From the NCBI GenBank assembly GCA_905221605.1, contig CAJNDS010002283.1:207986-265485 (forward strand): a DNA stretch of 57,500 nucleotides. The letters are read 5' to 3'. Below are positions 49,401-55,400 of this stretch, in pieces. Position 1 is the first letter of the stretch. The number at the start of each line of letters is the position of its first letter. The notes under the pieces are model-generated. The model did no database searches. It was not told the origin of the DNA and was given only the letters and a program-made list of their open reading frames with translations. Source of the stretch: Symbiodinium natans (lineage: Eukaryota > Sar > Dinophyceae > Suessiales > Symbiodiniaceae). A program made the position numbers and the translations under genes.

Positions 49401-52400
49401 TTCGGGTTTCACCAGATCTTCCTGGCCATCTCGACACCCTACCAGGTCTTCCTTGAGCCCCAGCCCTAAACCCTAAACCCAAACCCTAAACCCCAAACCC
49501 CAAACCCCAAACCCCAAACCCCAAACCCCAAACCCCAAACCCCAAACCCCAACCCCCAAACCCCAAACCCTAAACCCTAAACCCTAAACCCCAAACCCTA
49601 AACCCTAAACCCTAAACCCTAAACCCTATCAAGCCTTCCAGGTCTTCCTGGAGAACTTGTTCATCTTCAGTGACGAGGTGAAGAAAGAGCTGCCGGAGGA
49701 GCGTTCGCTGAGCAAGTCTTTAGAAAGCTGGCAGTGCCTTCGGAGTTTAGGGGGTTTAGGGTTTAGGGCTTGGGGGATAGCTTACGGTTTCATTTCGGTC
49801 CCTAAACCCTAAACCCTAAACCCCCTCCTCCCCTTCCCACTCCTCCCCCCTCCCCCCTCCTTCCTCCAGCCTCCTTCCTCCCCCCTCCCCCTCCCCCCCC
49901 CCTCCCCCGTGCCCCCTTCCCCCTCGTTCCTCCCCCTCCCCTCTGAACCAACCCATATTGAACAAGCTCTCTCCCCTCGCAAGGAGAGTGACAAGTTTGT
50001 TGGCATTGACATGGATGTCAAGGAAATTTTGATGAACGGCGTCCAGGTGCTTCGGGCTAAGGGGTTGTGTTTGGGGTTCAGTCTATTTTCTTGAGGGGTT
50101 ATGGTGATTTGCGGTAGGATTTTGGGCTCGAATAGTTCGAGGTTAACTGTAGAAGACCAAACAATTTGAGTGCTGGGTTTAGGGTTCCGGTTTAAGGAGA
50201 AGGCTGCCTGGTATACACAGATGTGCGTTCAAGTACTTTAGCCACAGACTCTGCAGATCAAATGTATGATTATGCACGATGCTGTGTGCGTTCAGGTACC
50301 TTACATCATATACTGTCTAAGCAGCCCAGAGGTACCCTTTACTTTTTTTGGTTATGGGTTCCCTTGTAGAGTAACCAACCCAAAAAAGGGTGCCCTTATC
50401 ACAATATGGCTACTAGGATACTAAGCTGGGCAGATCAAGCGCAACTTGTACGCAAAATACTTCGAAGTATCCAGTAACATGAGAGCAAGCCACCTGAGAC
50501 TCAACATCCTTCTGGAGGATGGGTTCAGTGTGAGGAACATTTCATCGACTACAATGCTGCTTACGGTTGAGGGTTAGGTTTCAGGTTTCAGGTTTCAGGG
50601 TTCAGGGTTCAGGGTTCAGGGTTTAGGGTTTAGGGTTTAGGGTTTAGGGTTTAGGGTTTAGGGTTTAGGGTTTAGGGTACTCAGAGGGCCATGCAGCGCC
50701 AAGTCGCGCGAATGGCAACCAGGTCCAGTGCTGGTGGATGCGGAGGTGAAGCCAAGTACTCCAGGGGTCGAAATAAGTACGAATAGTGTTCCCTTTACTA
50801 CTATTTGCTGAATAACCCCCAAAAACAAAAAGCAATCATCCCTATATTACTCTTATAAGGAAGATTGTGTTCATTTTTTGGAGGGGTTCTTAAGCAATTG
50901 GTAGTTTATAGCCCCTAGATTTTTGGGCTGTTGCCCCTTATACTAACAGTCATTAGTGGAGATTAGAATAGGGGGCATTAGCATCCCTCTTAAGGATTCT
51001 TAGTATAAGGGGAACATCGGAACATCCCAGTTTTTGGGCTTTTGGAGGACTTCGGGGCTGCTCCTTGGGGCATCGGTTTGGGGTTTGGGGTTTAGGGTTT
51101 AGGGTTTAGGGTTTAGTGCCCCATATGACGGGAGAAGACTGCCACTTGCCTCTGTACTAAAAAACTTCACTGTGGCACATTTAAACCCTAAACCCGGGTC
51201 TAGGCTTAGGCTTCAGGGTTTTGGTCTAGGGTTTTGGTTTAGGGCTTAGGGCTTAGGGCTTAGGGCTTAGGGCTTAGGGCTTAGGGCTTAGGGCTTAGGG
51301 CTTAGGGCTTAGGGCTTAGGGCTTAGGGCTTAGGGGTTTAGGGGTTTAGGGGTTAGGGTTTAGGGTTTAGGGTTGAGGGGTGTTTGGGTTACAACCCAAA
51401 ACTTGAGATGCCCTGAAGACCTGAGAAAAGACCGCAGGTGAAGAGCGCGAAGGACTTTTGCAACCAAGGCCGGGGCGTGACATTTCGCACTTCAGTCCGT
51501 GTCGGCTATCCAAGGGATGTTAGAGTTTTACCCTTTGCCCTTTTCCCCTGTACCCTTTACCCATTACCCTAAACCCTAAACCCTAAACCCTAAACACCCC
51601 AAAGCTCCAGGCAACATCTTCCAGAAGCTCGAGAAGGTCCAGGGCGCGCTGGAGATGTGCCAGAAGGCCCTCAACGAGTTCATGGCCCTTTGGGCCGCAC
51701 TCAAGAATCGCTCCCCAAGGGTCCTTACTTAGGGTTTAGGGTTTAGGGTTTAGGGTTTAAGGTTTAGGGTTTAGGGTTTAGGGTTTAGGGCTTAGGGTTT
51801 AGGGTTTAGGGTTCAGGGTTTAGGGTTTAGGGTTGTGCAGAATTAGCATCCCAAACTGCGGCAATCTGACATACAAGAACGCACTACTTCCTGATCAGGA
51901 AATGGCTGCCAGAGCCTTCATGGAATTTAGGGTTTAGGGTTCAGGGTTCAGGGTTCAGGGTTCAGGGTTTAGGGTTTAGGGTTTAGGGTTTAGGGTTTAG
52001 GGTACCTCCAAGCAACAAAAGGGGAAACAAGAGAGTTTGGAATGCTTGGGTGTAAGTCAGTCTTTGGGGTCTTGTGTTGACTCCATACAACTTGTTGTAC
52101 AAAGAGGCTTAGAGGCAAAGGCACTGTAAAGAACAGTGTTCATCATGATTCGTATTTTTACTGTTATGATTATTGTTATTGTTTGTCATTATCATTTGTT
52201 ATTATTAGTTCGATTATCATTATTATTATTATTATTTATAATAATAATTATTATCATTATTATTATTATCATTACTATTATCCTTATTAGTATTATCATT
52301 ACCTTTTAAAACATCATTCTATCTATTTCCCTGGTTCTCTGTTTGCTTTTCCTGCTTTTTTTTCGGTTGTTGTCTCCTGCTTCCGGAATCTCCTCCCGAG

Positions 52401-55400
52401 ACAGAAGCCGCCCTGTACTGGGACCTACGCCCTACGCCCCAAACCCTAAACCCCAAACCCTAAACCCCAAACCCTAAACCCCAAACCCTAAACCCTAAAC
52501 CCTAGGCCCAACAAGGGAACCGATAGCAGTGCGGTGAGCTCAGCACAACACCCTCCCAGTCGACCCTCCTCGCAGCCCAGGACAGCAAGAAGCGAGCCTT
52601 CCCCCGCTTCTACTTCATGTCCTCCAATGACCTGCTGGATGTGTTGAGCAACGGTCACCGGGCTCAAGGGGGCGCTTTTGGTTTCTCGAAGAAAAACCCT
52701 ACACCCTAAACACGAGAACCCTACCAGAAGTACTTAAGGTGTTTAAGCAGGTTTCGCTCGGGCATAGTTAAGCCCTAAACCTTAAGTCCTTTATGCTCAG
52801 CCCGAAGAAATTCTTCAGGGTAGGTTCCCTCATCAACCCCACTAAGCACAAACGGGGATGTGGCACCTGGTTGTGCAGAATGCACGCAATCGTCGGATAG
52901 GTGTTTATGGAAGGAACGCGCCTGCCTCAATGCACGCTGACGCTGAGCTCTGAGCTTGAAAAGGCTTGAATCCAAAGCCCGCGAAACCCCCGAACGCACC
53001 CCCCCCCCCCCCCCCCTCCATCCCCTTCGCCCCTTCAACCCCCTGAACCCGAAGCCCCTCAAGCCCAAACCCCAAACCCTAAACCCTGAACCCCGAACCC
53101 GAAACCCTCAACCCTAAACCCCAAACCCCCTTCCGCGGCCCAGGCAACCAGCCGGCGAAGGCAGGGTGGAGCAGTTCCGTTCGGGGCTCCTGCTTGCGTC
53201 CTTAGACCCCTCCCTTAAACCCCCAACCCCGAAACCCTTAAACCCCTAAGCCCCGAAGCCCTTACACCCTAAGCCTCCAAAGCCATCCAAAGCCGTACTC
53301 GGAGGTTCATGGTACTTATTAACCAATCATTACTGTACTTATAACTGTACTTATACCCCATATTAGGGCACTTAAGGGGCGTATAAGTGGGTTATAAGTA
53401 CAGTTATCATTGGTCAACAAGTGCCATGAACCTCCACGTAGGGCTTTAGGCTTCAGGGTTAGGGTTTAGGGTGTAGGGTTTAGGGTTTAGGGTTTAGGGT
53501 TGAGGGTTGAGGGTTTAGGGTTTAGGGGCTAGGGTTTAGGGTTTAGGGTTCCCGCTAAGACAGCCATGAAAGTTGGGGAGTTCCAGGGGATCCAGAGTGA
53601 GCCGACATTACCTTTTTCTGTTGTTGCGTTAGGGTTTAGGGTTTCGGGTTTCGGGTTTCGGGTTTAGGGTTTAGGGTTTAGGGTTTAGGGTTCAGGGTTC
53701 AGGGTTCAGGGTGTAGGTTTTGGAGATTAAGGTGGTGTTTGAGTGACGGGTTAGGTTGCGTGCTAGCCCCATAGAAAAAACGAAGAAGGTACGCCTGGTT
53801 TGGCAAGGTACATTGTCTTGTCCCTAACTGCGACCTGATTTAGGAACACCTCTTGTTTGGTTTGGAGACTTACTTGGAGGTTCATGGTACTTATTGAGCA
53901 ATTAATGAGTACCACGAACCTCCAAGTAGGGTTGGGGCGTGGGATCGCACAAGTTCAGTTTATGTTTTGGGCCTAGGGTGAGGCCTGTAGGGTTTCAGCT
54001 GAGGGGTTTAGGGTATGGGGTTTAGGTTTAGGGTTGAGGGATTGGAGTTGAGAGTTTAGAGGGTTTAGGTTTTAGGCTCTAGGGTCTGGGGTCTAGAGAT
54101 GAGGGTTTAGGTTTAGGTTTAGGGTGTTGGGTGTAGGGCTTTCGGCACGCGCCCGGTGTAGGGTGTAGGGCTTTCGGCACGCGCCAGGTGATCCCACAGC
54201 CACCTTGCTGCAAGCAGAGCGACTTCTTCGCCACCGAAGCCCCTTTCAGAACGCCGGCACAAACCCTAAGCCTGAGCCAAGCAATTCCCGTCCCCTAATC
54301 CCTAAACCCTAAACCCTAAACCTTAAACCCTAAACCCTAAACACGTTTGTGGTTCTAAGATTTCGCCTGAGCTTGGGAAGCAACAACTGCGAGGTTCCCC
54401 AAGTTCTTCATTGCCATCGACAGCTACACGCTGGAGTTCCCTGACGGCGAGGACTCAACCCCAAACCCCAAACCCCAAACCCTAAACCCTAAACCCTGAA
54501 CCCTGAACCCTGAACCCTAAACCCTAAACCCTGAACCACAAGAGTTTAGGCAGATTTTTAGGATGGACGCCAGCTCCTGGACTTACCCCAATGTCGAGCA
54601 ATTAGTTCGATCTGTCCCTAAACCCTAAACCCTAAACCCTAAACCCTAAACCCTAAACCCTAAACCCTAAACCCTAAACCCTAAACCCTAAACCCTAAAC
54701 CCTAAACCCCCCTAAACCCCCCTAAACCCTAAACACTAAACCCTAAACCCTAAACCCTAAACCCTAAACCCTAAACCCTAAACCCTAAACCCTAAACCCT
54801 AAACCCTAAACCCTAAACCCTAAACCTCAGAGCTGCCTTGAAGGACAACCGACCGCATGCCGTGGGCATGAGCGCCTGCGTCGGAAAGGAGAGCGGCCTA
54901 AGTCCTAAAACCTAAAACCCTACGAGGCCCTACACCCCTCACCCTCTAAACCCTACACCCTAAACCCTCAACCCTACATTCTAAGTCGCTCTAAACCCTA
55001 AACCCTGAACCCTAATAACTCCCTAAACCCAACACCGGGTTTAGGGTCATCAGTTGGCTTGGTCTCCGCCAGGGTCAGTAGTGCGCCCTTGAACTTGAAA
55101 CCTTGCAGACTCAAAGCCTTAGCCGGTAGCCCTTAGCTCGAAGTCTAGTGGGGTGCAGGGTTTAGGGTTTAGGGTTAGGGTTAGGGTTCAGGGACTAGGG
55201 TTTCGGGTTTAGGGTTTAGCGTTTAGGGTTTAGGGCTTAGGGAGATTTACGGCTTAGGGTTGAAGGGTTCGGCATGCCCCGACCCCAGATCCCTCAGCCG
55301 AAGCCCTGCTGGCAAAGCCAGCATCTGCAAGGTATCTTGAGAATCCATGTGCGCTCTGAAGCCTCGGCTTCCAAAAGCTCTAAACCCTAAACCCTAAACC

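Larger units (their letters stand above)
50041..51437 (+). repeat. Intron 45, palindromic elements and G-rich arrays
   Basis: Hairpin 50326-50412 (PAL-D-like), G-rich 50570-50678, PAL-C 50798-50904, PAL-A 50931-51026, G-rich 51075-51117, (GGGCTTA)n 51240-51332, G-rich to 51375. Confidence 0.85.
53166..54393 (+). repeat. Intron 49, two PAL-B elements and arrays
   Basis: PAL-B 53296-53440, G-rich 53450-53550 and 53630-53715 (with TTTCGGG and TTCAGGG variants), PAL-B 53871-53928, degenerate G-rich 53990-54145, C-rich 54293-54342. Confidence 0.82.
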
